Source of the DNA: Cepaea nemoralis
Taxonomy: Eukaryota; Mollusca; Gastropoda; Stylommatophora; Helicidae
Length of the DNA: 64,000 nt
Reading direction: 5' to 3'
Assembly (NCBI GenBank): GCA_014155875.1
Contig: JACEFZ010013234.1
Coordinates: 1-64,000 of the forward strand
Below, piece by piece: positions 44,390 to 54,293 of the stretch. Position 1 is the first letter of the stretch. Each line of letters begins with the position of its first letter. The notes under the pieces are model-generated. The model was given only the letters and a program-made list of their open reading frames with translations. It did no database searches and was not told where the DNA came from. Position numbers and translations under genes: made by a program.

Positions 44390-44783
44390 TTTACGCCAGC
44401 TATATTCAAATACATTACACTAAGTATCACATGAACGAAAACGTATAATTACATCAATCATACTATGACGTGAGAGGAAACGTATAGTCAAGTCCATGAC
44501 ACTCTGTATCACATGAACAGAAACATATAGTCAAGCGTATGACATTACCAGATACGTATAGTTAAGCGTATAACAGGAACAGAAACGTATAGTCAAGTGT
44601 ATCACACGAACAGAATCATATAGTAAAGTAAATCACGTGAACAGAAAAGTGTAGTCAAGTGTATCACATAAATAGAAACATGTAGTCAAGTCCATGATAC
44701 TGGATATCACAGGGAACAGAAACGTAAAGTCAAGGTCATGAGACTAGGTCCCATATGAAGAACAGAAACGTATAATCAAGTTA
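44390..44783. repeat. Minisatellite, ~37 bp unit, left block
   Basis: Units of GAACAGAAACGTATAGTCAA plus GTCCATGACACTGTATCACAT. The same units occur at 46,907-47,003 and 47,394-47,445, so the LINEs between them were inserted into one array. Confidence 0.88.
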
Positions 44784-44804
44784 GTTAGTTAGTTAGTCGA
44801 CAGA

Positions 44805-45662
44805 TCATCCTCGTTGCACATCGGACCATTCAGTCCATAAGTGCTCGGATCCCCTCCTCAGCAAATCCCGCAGCGTGTAGCGGCTAACGACGCCAGTTCT
44901 GTGTTGGTTTATCAATCTTCTTTGGCTTCCTGCGTAGTGTTCTTGTTTGGCCACCCCTCTTTTAATTTGCTGCTCTCGCAGTCTGGCCATTGTTGTAGAT
45001 TCACAGTCATCACTTGGTTCTTGCAAAAGTCTCACTTCTCGTAGAGCATTCAGAATGTCAGCCTGGTCCATGGCGCGTCCGCCCTCAACAGTAGCCTCAC
45101 CTGCGAGCTTGTCAGCCCGCTCATTTCCTTGTACTCCTGCATGCCCTGGCACGAAGATGAAACTAATCTTTGCCAGCCGAGACCGCTTCAGAGGCAGCAA
45201 CCATTCTCTTCGAATCGACCCCTCCTCTATCCTCTTGATCATGTTCATTGAGTCGCTAAGGAAACAAGCCCTAGTGAATGTCTGTGTCTCGAGCCATGTT
45301 ATTGCTTTACTTACTGCCATGACTTCCATGGTCAGGCTACTTGTGGTTTCAGTGAAAGCACCAGAGTCCTCCTTCACAATTCTCCCTCCGGCCCGAGCTG
45401 TAAAGGCCCATGAGCTTCTCACATGTCGGACGACCGACCCATCTGTGTAGATGACCGCGTCACTGTCTAGCGAATTCTCGAAAATCAACGCTTGTACTTC
45501 AGCCTCAACAGCAGCCGGATTTTCTTGTCTGCATTTTCTATCTAGTTGGATGCAAACTGAAAAGGATGTGCAGAAGTCTGTTGGCACTTGCACCCACTCC
45601 TCGCCAGGTTCTAAGTCCTCAAGTGAACACACCTGTTGAAGAATGTCCTCGGCTTGACCCAT
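44805..45662 (-). CDS. I-type LINE RNase H and C-terminus
   Basis: RNase H blocks VIYTDGSVVRH, SSLTMEVMAVS, FLSDSMNMIK and FVPGHAGVQGNERADKLAGE carry the D, E, D and H/D catalytic positions. The C-terminus (TLRDLLRRGSEHLWTEW) lacks the CPEC pair seen in the copy at 52,588 (LWDCPECCDV). The first Met is internal; the real ORF continues from the RT through a one-base shift. Confidence 0.9.
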   Translation of the reverse strand: MGQAEDILQQVCSLEDLEPGEEWVQVPTDFCTSFSVCIQLDRKCRQENPAAVEAEVQALIFENSLDSDAVIYTDGSVVRHVRSSWAFTARAGGRIVKEDSGAFTETTSSLTMEVMAVSKAITWLETQTFTRACFLSDSMNMIKRIEEGSIRREWLLPLKRSRLAKISFIFVPGHAGVQGNERADKLAGEATVEGGRAMDQADILNALREVRLLQEPSDDCESTTMARLREQQIKRGVAKQEHYAGSQRRLINQHRTGVVSRYTLRDLLRRGSEHLWTEWSDVQRG

Positions 45663-46906
45663 CCACGACCGTCCTCTTTTAACCTGCTGCCCTTCACCTT
45701 CCTAATTTCACTATGCAGTGGATGCTGTGTGTTTGCGTTAATTCTGAGGTAGGCACGTGCCCTGCAAACTTGCATTCTCTCTTCAATGGTTGGAAAATCA
45801 AGAAGGTAGCGCATCGCCCTGCATGCTGTATCTCTTGTACATCCAAGAATAATGCGCATAGCTTCATTCTGTATCCTTTCCATCCTTTCTATCTGCTTAT
45901 GGCTGACAGTCAGGATTGCCATTGCATACTCCAAAACAGACATGACCAGCCCCTCGTACAGAAGACATAGATGGCGCTGCTCACAGTTTACTGCCGCCAT
46001 CACCCGCATCGCTGCCAAACCCCGCTTGGCCTTTGTTATCACCTGGTCTATGTGCACATTATAAGCAAGGCTTCGATCAAACCGTATCCCCAGGTAATTC
46101 ATTGCCTGCGTTCTTTCCACCGTCTCTGAACACAGCATTACAGTTGGTGTTGGATTGTTGACAATATGATTATTCAACGAGAACCAAGTCACTGTTGCCT
46201 TAGTTGGGTTGACCATTGCCCCAGCTTCATCACACCAAGTACTTATGCGATTGAGTTCGGTTTGTAGTTCCACAGCAACCTCCTCTCTATCCTTACCCTG
46301 ACGATACACTAAAACATCATCGGCATATGACAATGTCCTGCCAGGTCCAGTGATCTGCTCACTGGTGATTCTCACTGTGTAGGCGTTGAACAGTACCGGA
46401 GATAATGGTGATCCCTGTGGTAGGCCAGGATTTATTGTTGTTGGTTCCGAAGTCCAACTGCCACATCTAAAAACTACTTTCCGTTGGAAGAGAGCTGCAG
46501 CGATCCAACTAAGGAGGAATGGACTTACGTTTAGTTCAAGAAGCTGAAACATTAAAAAATCCAGTGGTACTCTGTTGTATGCGTCCTCAAGATCAATCGC
46601 TGCAGCAACGGTTTCAGTGCCTGAGTGGAAACCTTCATAGACATCGTGGGCAAAGACTGCTGCATTGGTCCAGGTTTCTCTTTTTGGACGGTACCCACCC
46701 AGGGTAGGTGGGAAAACACCTTGCCTCTCTAGTTGGCTTGATATTTTCCTGGCAATTACCTTCTCCAGCAGCTTGCCTATTGTATTCTGCATGGTTATAA
46801 TTCGATATCCCTGAATTTTCTTGTGGTCTTTGTCAGGCTTCGGCAAGGGAATCAGATAGCTGTGTAACCATTCCTCCTTGATGCTATCAAGTCCTTGATT
46901 CCAGTT
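45655..46906 (-). CDS. I-type LINE reverse transcriptase
   Basis: RT with GVFPPTLGGYRPKRETW, AAAIDLEDAYNRVPLDFL (motif A, catalytic D), NPGLPQGSPLSPVLFNAY and LSYADDVLVYRQG (catalytic YADD). Then MNYLGIRFDRSLAYNVHI and a thumb with ERIQNEAMRIILGCTRDT. All catalytic blocks are present. The frame is lost at about 45,660 and picks up in the RNase H stretch; the endonuclease was never copied. Residues after GRGW in this frame are noise. Confidence 0.9.
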
Positions 46907-47003
46907 ATCGTATGAACAGAAACGTATAATAACATCTGTGGTACGAGAATCACATGAACAGACACGTTTAGTCAAATCCTTGACACTGGGTATCATCATC
47001 ATT
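46907..47003. repeat. Minisatellite ~37 bp unit, middle block
   Basis: Two to three units between the I-type LINE and the RTE-like fragment. Confidence 0.8.
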
Positions 47004-47393
47004 ATCATCATGTGCCATGACGATAAGCGTGGGTTGCCATCTCACACGATCACCAGAGTCGTGGATCAGCTATGTTTTCCTGTCTCGATGATACCACGTG
47101 GCCAAGCCATTCAGATATTTACTTTTCTACCTTCGCCTTGTTCTTTTCCCCTCAATCTTGCCAGTTGTCACCAAGTTCTCCAATTATTTCTTCTCATAAC
47201 GTGACCAAAAAAATGTTGACTGTCTACGTCTAATTTCTCTAATCGGCTTGCGGTTTTCATTTGTTTCTTGTAGGACCTGCTCAAGGACCTCCATCGAACT
47301 CTTTGCATTTTCCCCAGAAACCACATTTCCACAACCTTTAGATGTTTTTTTCAGTTTATCTGCTCATTGTCCACGCTTTACATCCATACAAAA
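47004..47393 (-). mobile_element. RTE-like LINE, 5'-truncated 3' end
   Basis: Matches 16,580-16,990 of the full copy in reverse (GTCGTGGATCAGC, CAGTTGTCACCAAGTTCTCC, TTTGCATTTTCC). The 3' tail on the - strand is an (ATGATG)n run. Inserted in the ~37 bp minisatellite. Confidence 0.85.
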
Positions 47394-47445
47394 GTACAGA
47401 TAACACATGAATAGAAAAGTATAATTAAATCAATCACACTAAAAT
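47394..47445. repeat. Minisatellite ~37 bp unit, right remnant
   Basis: One to two units (CACATGAATAGAAAAGTATA). Confidence 0.7.
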
Positions 47446-47454
47446 TAAATAAAA

Positions 47455-47520
47455 TCGAAGGGAGACTCGAACGCACACCCAGCCAGCCGGCAAGTGGGCA
47501 CTGAGCTACCTAGATTTGGT
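47455..47520 (-). mobile_element. tRNA-like head (short SINE or tRNA pseudogene)
   Basis: Read on the - strand: TAGCTCAGTGCCC (A-box region) and GTTCGAGTC (B box), about 35 nt apart, then an AT-rich end. Acceptor-stem pairing is absent, so not a working tRNA. Confidence 0.55.
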
Positions 47521-48289
47521 GGAAGATACATTCGAGGATTGACAGCGGACATTTGGGTCAACAGTTGACAACTGGATGTCTACTTCCTGTTGTCCAGGCA
47601 GTGAGACTGAGACAGAAAAACGATATCTACGATGAGGGCTTCAAATGAAATTCTTAACACGTTTGTTGTTGTGAATATATTCGCGTGCTGGAGAAGGAAA
47701 ACAACAAACCCACTATACGCTCGCAATACGCTCATGAATAACCTGGTGGTAACAATCTGTGGGACATAACATCTGTGGTTTGAACAGCGGCAACCCGACT
47801 CAGTGGTGATAACGGCCGCCATCAATGCATGCAGCCACATGCTGCCACTGATATCACACTTGAGAGATATTTCAAATCACACTTGATGGTGACAGCTAAA
47901 ACCCCAACCGTGGTAAGTTGTACCATTTGATGACGCTACAGATCAAGTAGGAAGGTTAAATAACTTGGTGCCATAACTCACATGCAACCACTATCCTACG
48001 ACTAACCACCACACACTAGTAGAAGGTGTGCGGGGCTGTTACATCATACACTTGCTGGACTGATAGACATGCATCACCATACTGGACATTCATTTGCCGA
48101 TTAATTTCTATAGGTTTCACTCCTTCACTGAGAAAAGAAAATAATAACATATGCAGCTCCTCTTTGATGCATGTCAAAAGTTGGGCGACCATCTTTAAAC
48201 TACCCTTATCAGGTCACCATGTTCGTCTGCACCATGTTGTCATCCTTAACAACAATATTGACAGGTTACAATACAATAAAATAGTTATT
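47521..48289. other. No recognised gene
   Basis: No family recognised on either strand. Confidence 0.35.
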
Positions 48290-48525
48290 GTCATGTCTAT
48301 TACATTGATTTATTTGGTTATTTCGGGATTTGAGATTTAAATATTGATCACAACCCACTACTGGCAACGAACCTAAAGCCTATCCACGTCAATGTGGAAG
48401 CACTACACTCGAGTTTCGCTCTCGTTTGAGCACGTCAGTAGTGCATATCCTTGACCGGACCCGGAAACAAACCCTGGATCACTGGCGTGTGAAGCGGGTG
48501 TGTAACCACTAGACCACGCGGCACA
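48290..48525 (-). mobile_element. tRNA-Glu-like SINE
   Basis: Minus strand: GCGTGGTCTAGTGGTTACAC (A box TGGTCTAGTGG), a CGCTTCACACGCC loop region and a decayed B box (GGTTTGTTTCC), followed by CCGGTCAAGGA, recalling the 3' end of tRNA-Glu. The body ends with CCGAAATAACCAAATAAATC (48,309-48,328), a block shared with the palindromic element at 48,537-48,928. Confidence 0.6.
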
Positions 48526-48536
48526 CGCTGCACACG

Positions 48537-48928
48537 GCCAAATTATCACAACAGAATATTACACCGTCACCCATCGTATGCTGTAGCTCAAGATTTGCCC
48601 GATCGCCGCCCGTCAATCGATGTGGACCCGAACGATCAGGTCTTCTAACTGGCAAGGCACACCACGCTGCCTAAAGTCCAGCGAGCAATAACCAAATTGA
48701 TTTATTTGGTTGTTTCGGGAATTGAGATTTAAATTTAAATTTAACAACCAAATAAATCAATTTGATTATTGCTCGCTGGACTCAAGACGGCCTGGTGTGC
48801 CTTGCCAGTGAGACGACCTGATCGTTCGGGCCCACATTGATTGACGGACGTCAGTCGCGGTGATCAGACAAATCTTGAGCTACAGCCTACGATGGGTGAC
48901 GTTGTAATATTCTGCTGTGATAATTTGG
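48537..48928. repeat. Palindromic (foldback) element
   Basis: Arms 48,537-48,714 and 48,743-48,928 are imperfect inverted repeats: CAAATTATCACAACAGAATA pairs with TATTCTGCTGTGATAATTTG, and GAACGATCAGGTC with GACCTGATCGTTC. The spacer is ~28 bp of AT-rich TTTAAATTTAAAT. No coding capacity. Confidence 0.9.
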
Positions 48929-48952
48929 CAGTGCTCAATATTTATATATTTA

Positions 48953-49066
48953 CTAGCTGACCCGGCCAGGCTTCGCCCAGTCCTTGGTGGGGAGCATCTC
49001 ATTTAATTCATATAAGTAGTCATATAAGTTCCCGTTCCCGTTACCGACTGTCTGTCTGTCTGTCTA

Positions 49067-49109
<43 letters not shown>

Positions 49110-49201
49110 GACCCGGCCCGGCATCGCCCAGTCCTTGGTGGGGAGCATCTCATTTAATTCATATAAGTAGTCATATAAGTTCCCGTTCCCGTTACCGACT
49201 A

Positions 49202-49244
<43 letters not shown>

Positions 49245-49336
49245 GACCCGGCCCGGCTTCGCCCAGTCCTTGGTGGGGAGCATCTCATTTAATTCATATA
49301 AGTAGTCATATAAGTTCCCGTTCCCGTTACCGACTA

Positions 49337-49395
<59 letters not shown>

Positions 49396-49618
49396 GACCC
49401 GGCCCGGCATCGCCCAGCTCCTGGTGTGGAGCATCTCATTTAATTCATATAAGTAGTCATATAAGCTCACGTTCCCGTTCCCGACTATCTATCTGTCTGT
49501 CTGTCTGTCTGTCTATCTGTCTGTCTATCTGTCTGATCCGGCCCGGCTTCGCCCAGCCCCTGATGGGGAGCATCTCATTTAATTCATATGAGTAGTCATA
49601 TAAGTTCCCGTTCCCGAC

Positions 49619-49664
<46 letters not shown>

Positions 49665-50535
49665 ATCATTTATTGGTTGCAGTTAGAACAACCTTAGATA
49701 AACGAAGACCAACTTACAAAAAGCATTAGAAAGAGCACTTGAAAGATCTTTACATCTTCCCCAACAATTAACTTGGGTAAATGGAGCAGCGGCAGCAGCA
49801 GCAGAAGAAGAAGAAAAAGGAGGAGTAGGAGCTGGGAGGAGGAAGAGGGAGGAGGAGGGAGGAGGAGGAGAAAGAGAGAAGAGGAGGATGGAGGAGGGAG
49901 AGGGAGGAGGGGGAGGAGAAGAGGAAGAGGGTAGGAGGTGGAGGAGGGGAGAGGAGGAGGAGGAGGAATATAACGCATATGCCTGTAGATTTAATAATGG
50001 CTGAAGTTGTTCCATGTCTTCTTAGAGTTGGCGACAGTGTAAAGAAATATAAAATCTTCAAACTTGATAGAGATAAGGTAACTATTATTTATTCATTCTT
50101 TAAGCAAAAAAAGATGAGTTACAATGTTATGCATTATGCATTATTTTTATGAAAACTTTGAAAATGCCTTACAGATTGTATCATTATTTATTATAACTCA
50201 TATGCCGGTACATAACTATGGACAAAGAGTTTATAAATCTTTGAAAACGATGCCACAATATGACTATAAGTTATACAGAAAAGTTATGCCCCTTGAAATA
50301 ACTTTTACAGAGTTAAGTCCCCTGAGATATATGAAATTATAATGAAAAATGGAAAATTAAATAATATTGGGTAAGCAGCCAATTTCACACTAAAAAAAAT
50401 ATGACAGTGGGCTGCGCTGGAATGAAAGGAAGACGTGTAGAAAATTTCATCTCAATCGGATGGGCCGTTCGCGAGCGCATAAAGGACATAGGGACACACA
50501 GACAGACAGACGGAGATCGCCTTTTATATATAAGA
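48953..50535 (+). mobile_element. Non-coding element: tandem cores with (GTCT)n, possible HINE/pearl type
   Basis: Opens with TAGCTGACCCGGCCAGGCTT. Five ~95 bp cores (GGGGAGCATCTCATTTAATT, AGTCATATAAGTTCCCGTTC) start at about 48,957, 49,108, 49,243, 49,396 and 49,534, each followed by (GTCT)n. Then come a purine tract (49,783-49,972), AT-rich sequence and a closing part (AATTTCATCTCAATCGGATG, CAGACAGACGGAGATCG, TTTTATATATAAGAT). Tandem cores with attached tetranucleotide arrays are known from oyster pearl elements and helentron-associated elements. Membership is inference. Confidence 0.55.
49783..49972. repeat. Polypurine (GGA/GAA)n tract
   Basis: About 190 bp almost free of pyrimidines on the + strand. 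Ser/Pro/Leu-rich open frames on the - strand are artefacts of it. Confidence 0.9.
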
Positions 50536-50562
50536 TTACACTTTTAAGGTTTTCATGTGAAG

Positions 50563-51290
50563 GCCCCTCGTAGAATCAATCAACCAATCAATTAGGTGCC
50601 GTCTGCACAATGAAGATTGACTGCTGTGGACCTCTAACATTATCAGACTCTCGCCTTGATTGTACATTCTGTCAGCTCGTCCATCTTTTAATATTATCTT
50701 CCCACTTGTATCGTTGTCTACCTCTTGCTCGCTTGCCCTCAACCTTGCCCTCCTGTATGGTTTTTATAAGAGTGTTATGTCTTTTCACGTAGCCGAAATA
50801 TTTCACTTGCCTCTTATTTACCTCTTTCATCACTCTCTTTTCGTTCCCAATATTTTCTAGAACCCCTGTATTTGATTGTTATTGTTTCCATGAAGTACGA
50901 CATATTCTTCTGTATACCCACATCTCCAAGGCATCTGTTCGATTTCTAGTTGCTTGTTCAATGTCCAGGCTTCTGCACCATACAGCAGTGTTGAATATAC
51001 GTAGCATTTGACAATTCTCATATTTAATGCGTTGTTAACCTCTCTAGATGTTAATACTGATTTTATGCTGTTGAAAACATTTTTGGCCATTCCTATTATC
51101 TTTTTGATTTCTACTTTATTTCTGCCATCATCTGTTATTACATGTCCAAGATAGGAGAAATGTGTTACTTGTTCTAGTATCTCCCCGTTTGTTGTGATGT
51201 TCATTGATGACCTTTCCTTTCCACTGCTAATTATTATAGTTTTCGTTTTTAGGTTGTTAAAATCCTCGTAGAATACGATTGGCTAGAAAA
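50563..51290 (-). mobile_element. LINE C-terminal fragment, another RTE-like family
   Basis: Minus strand: LEQVTHFSYLGHVITDDGRN, AKNVFNSIKSVLTSR, YSTLLYGAEAWTLNKQLE, then (frameshifted) NKRQVKYFGYVKRHN and GKVEGKRARGRQRYKW. Same module order as the C-terminus at 16,567-17,217 but a different family. The 3' tail is TTGATTGG-type. Confidence 0.82.
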
Positions 51291-51305
51291 CAAAGGTATA
51301 CGTAC

Positions 51306-51396
51306 GACACGCAATCCTGGCCGTCACTGTAACAGCTGCACTGGCCGCACGTTCCTTCGGGCCACACATCTCCCGGGTTCTTGCCTTCATCACACG
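51306..51396 (-). CDS. Single VWC-domain protein, internal exon
   Basis: Minus strand: ACDEGKNPGDVWPEGTCGQC, then SCYSDGQDCVS. G..W....C..C.C.....C is the first half of a VWC module. The donor TC|GTACGT splits a Ser codon that the exon at 44,156 completes. The acceptor is probably CTCTAACAG|CG (51,397-51,399); an alternative lies in the (AGAC)n run about 35 bp upstream. No stop or frameshift. With the downstream exon it makes a ten-cysteine domain. Confidence 0.68.
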
Positions 51397-51426
51397 CTGT
51401 TAGAGTCAACATGGTACAGGTGACAT

Positions 51427-51600
51427 GTTTATCTGTCTGTCTGTCTAAATGTTTGACTGTCTAACTGTTTGTCTGCCTGCCTTCTGCTTGCCTGAAAGCC
51501 TGTCTACCTGCTTGCCTGATAACCTACCTGCTCGTACCTTCGTCTGTCTGTCTGTCTGTCTGTCTGCCTGTCTGCCTGCCTGTCTGCCTGCCTGCCTGCC

Positions 51601-51652
<52 letters not shown>
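51427..51652. repeat. (GTCT)n/(GCCT)n microsatellite
   Basis: Two blocks with a less regular middle. On the - strand it runs into the acceptor side of the VWC exon. Confidence 0.93.
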
Positions 51653-51653
<1 letters not shown>

Positions 51654-51814
51654 TAGAGTTTTGTCTATGAATTTGTTTTATTTTTATAGTCTACCATAAA
51701 GACATTAAAGTGTATTTGTATTATATTGTCGCATGTGTCTATAACATCTGTATATATCGTGTCACAATTTTTAATATATTTATAACATCGCTATTTGTCG
51801 TATTACAGAGTATA

Positions 51815-51925
51815 TAACTAACTAACTAACTAACTAACTAAAGTTAATCAGTTAGCTAACTAACTACCTATATAACTAGCTAAATAACTGTATAAATAAC
51901 TGTATAACTAACTTTATAACTAGCT
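51815..51925. repeat. (TAAC)n array with TATAAC variants
   Basis: The reverse complement of the TTAG/TTATATAG style seen at 15,356-29,520. Short. Confidence 0.85.
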
Positions 51926-52578
51926 CAGAATCTGCAACATTTAGTAGATGCTGCACCCGGTGAACAAGGGTTAGAATTAAATTGTAAGAAGACACAGTTT
52001 ATGGTCGTCAATAGGAAGAAGGAAATACCACAATGTAATATACAAGTAAATAGGGATATTCTTAAACAAGTGACTCGGTACAGTTATCTCTGAACGGTCA
52101 TAGCATCTGATGGGAGATGCATTGAAGATACTAAAACAAGAATCGCCATGGCGAAGATAGCCTTTCGCAAAATGGAAAACATACTGACCAATACCAATAA
52201 AAAGATATCATTTGCAACGAAAAATAGGGTTTTGGAGTGCTATATAGAACCTATACTTGTGTATAGATGTGAGGCGTGGACAATGAAGCAGTCAACCTGA
52301 AAAACATTTGATGGCTGTGTAAATGTGGTTTCTATGGAAATGCAAAGAATACCATGGACAGACAGAAAAACCAATGACCAAGACCTACAAGAAACAAATT
52401 AAAATCGTACACTGTTTAGAGAAATTAGATGTAGACAGTCAAAATTTTGTGGTCACGTTATGAGAAGAAATAAATTGGAGAACTTGGTGACAAATGGCAA
52501 GATCGACGAGAAGAGAACAAGGGGAAGGCAGAGAAGTAAATATCTGGATCACTTGCCCTCATGTGATTGATTGATTGA
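51926..52578 (+). mobile_element. RTE-like LINE C-terminal fragment
   Basis: Plus strand, with MVVNRKKEIPQCNIQVN, MAKIAFRKMENILTN and VLECYIEP segments, broken by stops. Ends with (TGAT)n at 52,555-52,578, next to the 3' end of an opposite I-type LINE. Confidence 0.85.
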
Positions 52579-52587
52579 TTGACTGAT

Positions 52588-54027
52588 TTAGGAACCGACG
52601 TCACAGCATTCGGGACAGTCCCATAAGCGCTTCGTCCCTATCCACAGTAGCCAGCGAAGAGTTCCAACACCAATAGTTCCAGTAGCAATCTGATTATATG
52701 TCCGTCTCGCCTTTCCTCTGAGCGTCGAGCGTCGGCCAGATCCCCTCGTCACTCCTCGCTGCCTCATTCTTGCCAGACTATGGTGATCCATTTGCTCCTC
52801 CGAGGTGTACACGTGCTCCCACAAGGCCGCAACCACGTCTGCCTTGTCATGCATCAATACTCCACCAAGTTTCGCCGAGCCTGCCAATCTGTCCGCCTGT
52901 TCATTCACCAGCACACCGGCATGCCCCGGAGAAAAGATCCAGGTGATGCTTGCCACCCGTGACCTCCGAAGCGAAGCAAGCCACTCTGCACGAAGCCTGC
53001 CTGTCCTCACCCTCCTCAGCATGCTTTCTGAGTCAGTTACAATCACGATGTGTGTATGTATCGTGTTCTCCATCCAGCGGAAAGCTGCACTGACCGCCTC
53101 CACCTCCATTCTTAAGCTAGATGTTGTGGTATCATACGCCAGGCTCTCCTGCACCAAACGTCGACCATTAGCTTTTGCTAAGAATCCCCAGGCACTTCTC
53201 CTACCTCTCAACACCGAACCATCTGTGTAGATAATCACATCACCCGGGCGAGCATTATCCTGAATTAGTTGCTGGATTTCCACTTCCGTGGCCCCTGCTG
53301 GCCACTCCCTGCACTCCCGGCTCAATGTGATTATAACTCTGCACAAGTCTGACTGCTCCGCTGGCACTCTGACCCACTCCTCTCCTCGCCTAATGTTCTC
53401 CAAGATGCACACCTGCCTGATCGTATCCTCCGCCTGAGCCATCCATGATTTCCCTCTTATCAGTCTCTGACCCTTAACTGCGTCCAGCGCCTCATGCAAC
53501 GGGTGATCTGTGTCTGCAGCTACTCTGAGGTATGCCTTCGCCTGCATCACCTTGTGCCTACCAGCCACAGTCGGCAGACCAAGGATGTAACGCATACATA
53601 CCACTGGGGTGTCTCTGGTGCTTCCCAGAATGACCCGCATAGCTTCGTTCTGTATGCGCTCTAATTTCACCAGCTGACTCTTTGAGACAGTGAGCAGTCC
53701 TAGTCCATAATCAATCACTGAGAGGATCAAGTGCTGGTATAGTGTGAAGAGCATTCTCTGCTCTGTGTCCATTGCAGCCATAGTTTTAAGTGCATTGAGT
53801 CCCTTATGAGATCTTGTCACAACAGTCTCCACATCGTCCTTGAAGGACAGACTCCTGTCAAATGTGATTCCCAGATACTTCAGTTTGTTCTCTCTGTTGA
53901 CGCTTCTACCATCTATCGTGCGGCGTGAGACATCAGCTCTCACAATCCTGTTGTCCAAAAAAAACCACAAAACAGCCGCCTTTTCTGGGTGGATGACAGC
54001 ACTCATTTCAGTGCACCAATCAATCAC
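52588..54027 (-). CDS. I-type LINE, end of RT and RNase H
   Basis: 479 open codons: VDKVIDWCTEMSAVIHPEK-type segment, KLKYLGITFDRSLSFKDDV, a thumb with LERIQNEAMRVILGSTRDT, then RNase H blocks VIIYTDGSVLRG, SSLRMEVEAVSA, IVTDSESMLRR and FSPGHAGVLVNEQADRLAGS. Ends LWDCPECCDVGS and a stop. Open and well conserved, but it follows a deletion that removed the YADD loop. Confidence 0.9.
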   Translation of the reverse strand: MIDWCTEMSAVIHPEKAAVLWFFLDNRIVRADVSRRTIDGRSVNRENKLKYLGITFDRSLSFKDDVETVVTRSHKGLNALKTMAAMDTEQRMLFTLYQHLILSVIDYGLGLLTVSKSQLVKLERIQNEAMRVILGSTRDTPVVCMRYILGLPTVAGRHKVMQAKAYLRVAADTDHPLHEALDAVKGQRLIRGKSWMAQAEDTIRQVCILENIRRGEEWVRVPAEQSDLCRVIITLSRECREWPAGATEVEIQQLIQDNARPGDVIIYTDGSVLRGRRSAWGFLAKANGRRLVQESLAYDTTTSSLRMEVEAVSAAFRWMENTIHTHIVIVTDSESMLRRVRTGRLRAEWLASLRRSRVASITWIFSPGHAGVLVNEQADRLAGSAKLGGVLMHDKADVVAALWEHVYTSEEQMDHHSLARMRQRGVTRGSGRRSTLRGKARRTYNQIATGTIGVGTLRWLLWIGTKRLWDCPECCDVGS

Positions 54028-54293
54028 TTTGTCTACTATCGCCTGTAGCTCCTGGGCTGTTTGCTCTCCATCAGTGAGGTCATCAAATTATCATAGCGAA
54101 CTATTGTACGCATCCTCGAGATCAAGCGCTGCCGCCATCGTTTCCTGTCTACTCTGGAACCCCTCACAAACGTCAAAAGTAAACGTGGCTGCATTTGACC
54201 AGGTATCTTTTCCTGTCTTGTAGCTCCCCAGGCCTCTTGAAGAAGCTTCACCCTTTCCAAAATCTCTTGCAGCTTGACTAGCGACTATCTTCT

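Larger units (their letters stand above)
44785..46906 (-). mobile_element. I-type LINE, 5'-truncated
   Basis: Runs on the - strand from RT (SIKEEWLHSYLIPLPKPDK) to the 3' end at 44,785, with a (TAAC)n tail (44,783-44,798). Both edges lie in the ~37 bp minisatellite. Confidence 0.92.
44157..51305 (-). other. 7.1 kb intron of the VWC gene, filled with repeats
   Basis: Holds minisatellites, an I-type LINE, an RTE-like fragment, two tRNA-like heads, a palindromic element, a CCCGGC-head repeat and another LINE fragment. The splice signals at its ends (GTACGT donor, TTGCAG acceptor on the - strand) are in phase. Confidence 0.6.

Noticed and set aside
48455..48522. Functional tRNA-Glu gene
   Set aside because: The B box is decayed and the acceptor stem does not pair; a SINE body follows.
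49694..50061. Ser/Pro/Leu-rich proteins on the - strand
   Set aside because: They translate a polypurine tract and have no other support.
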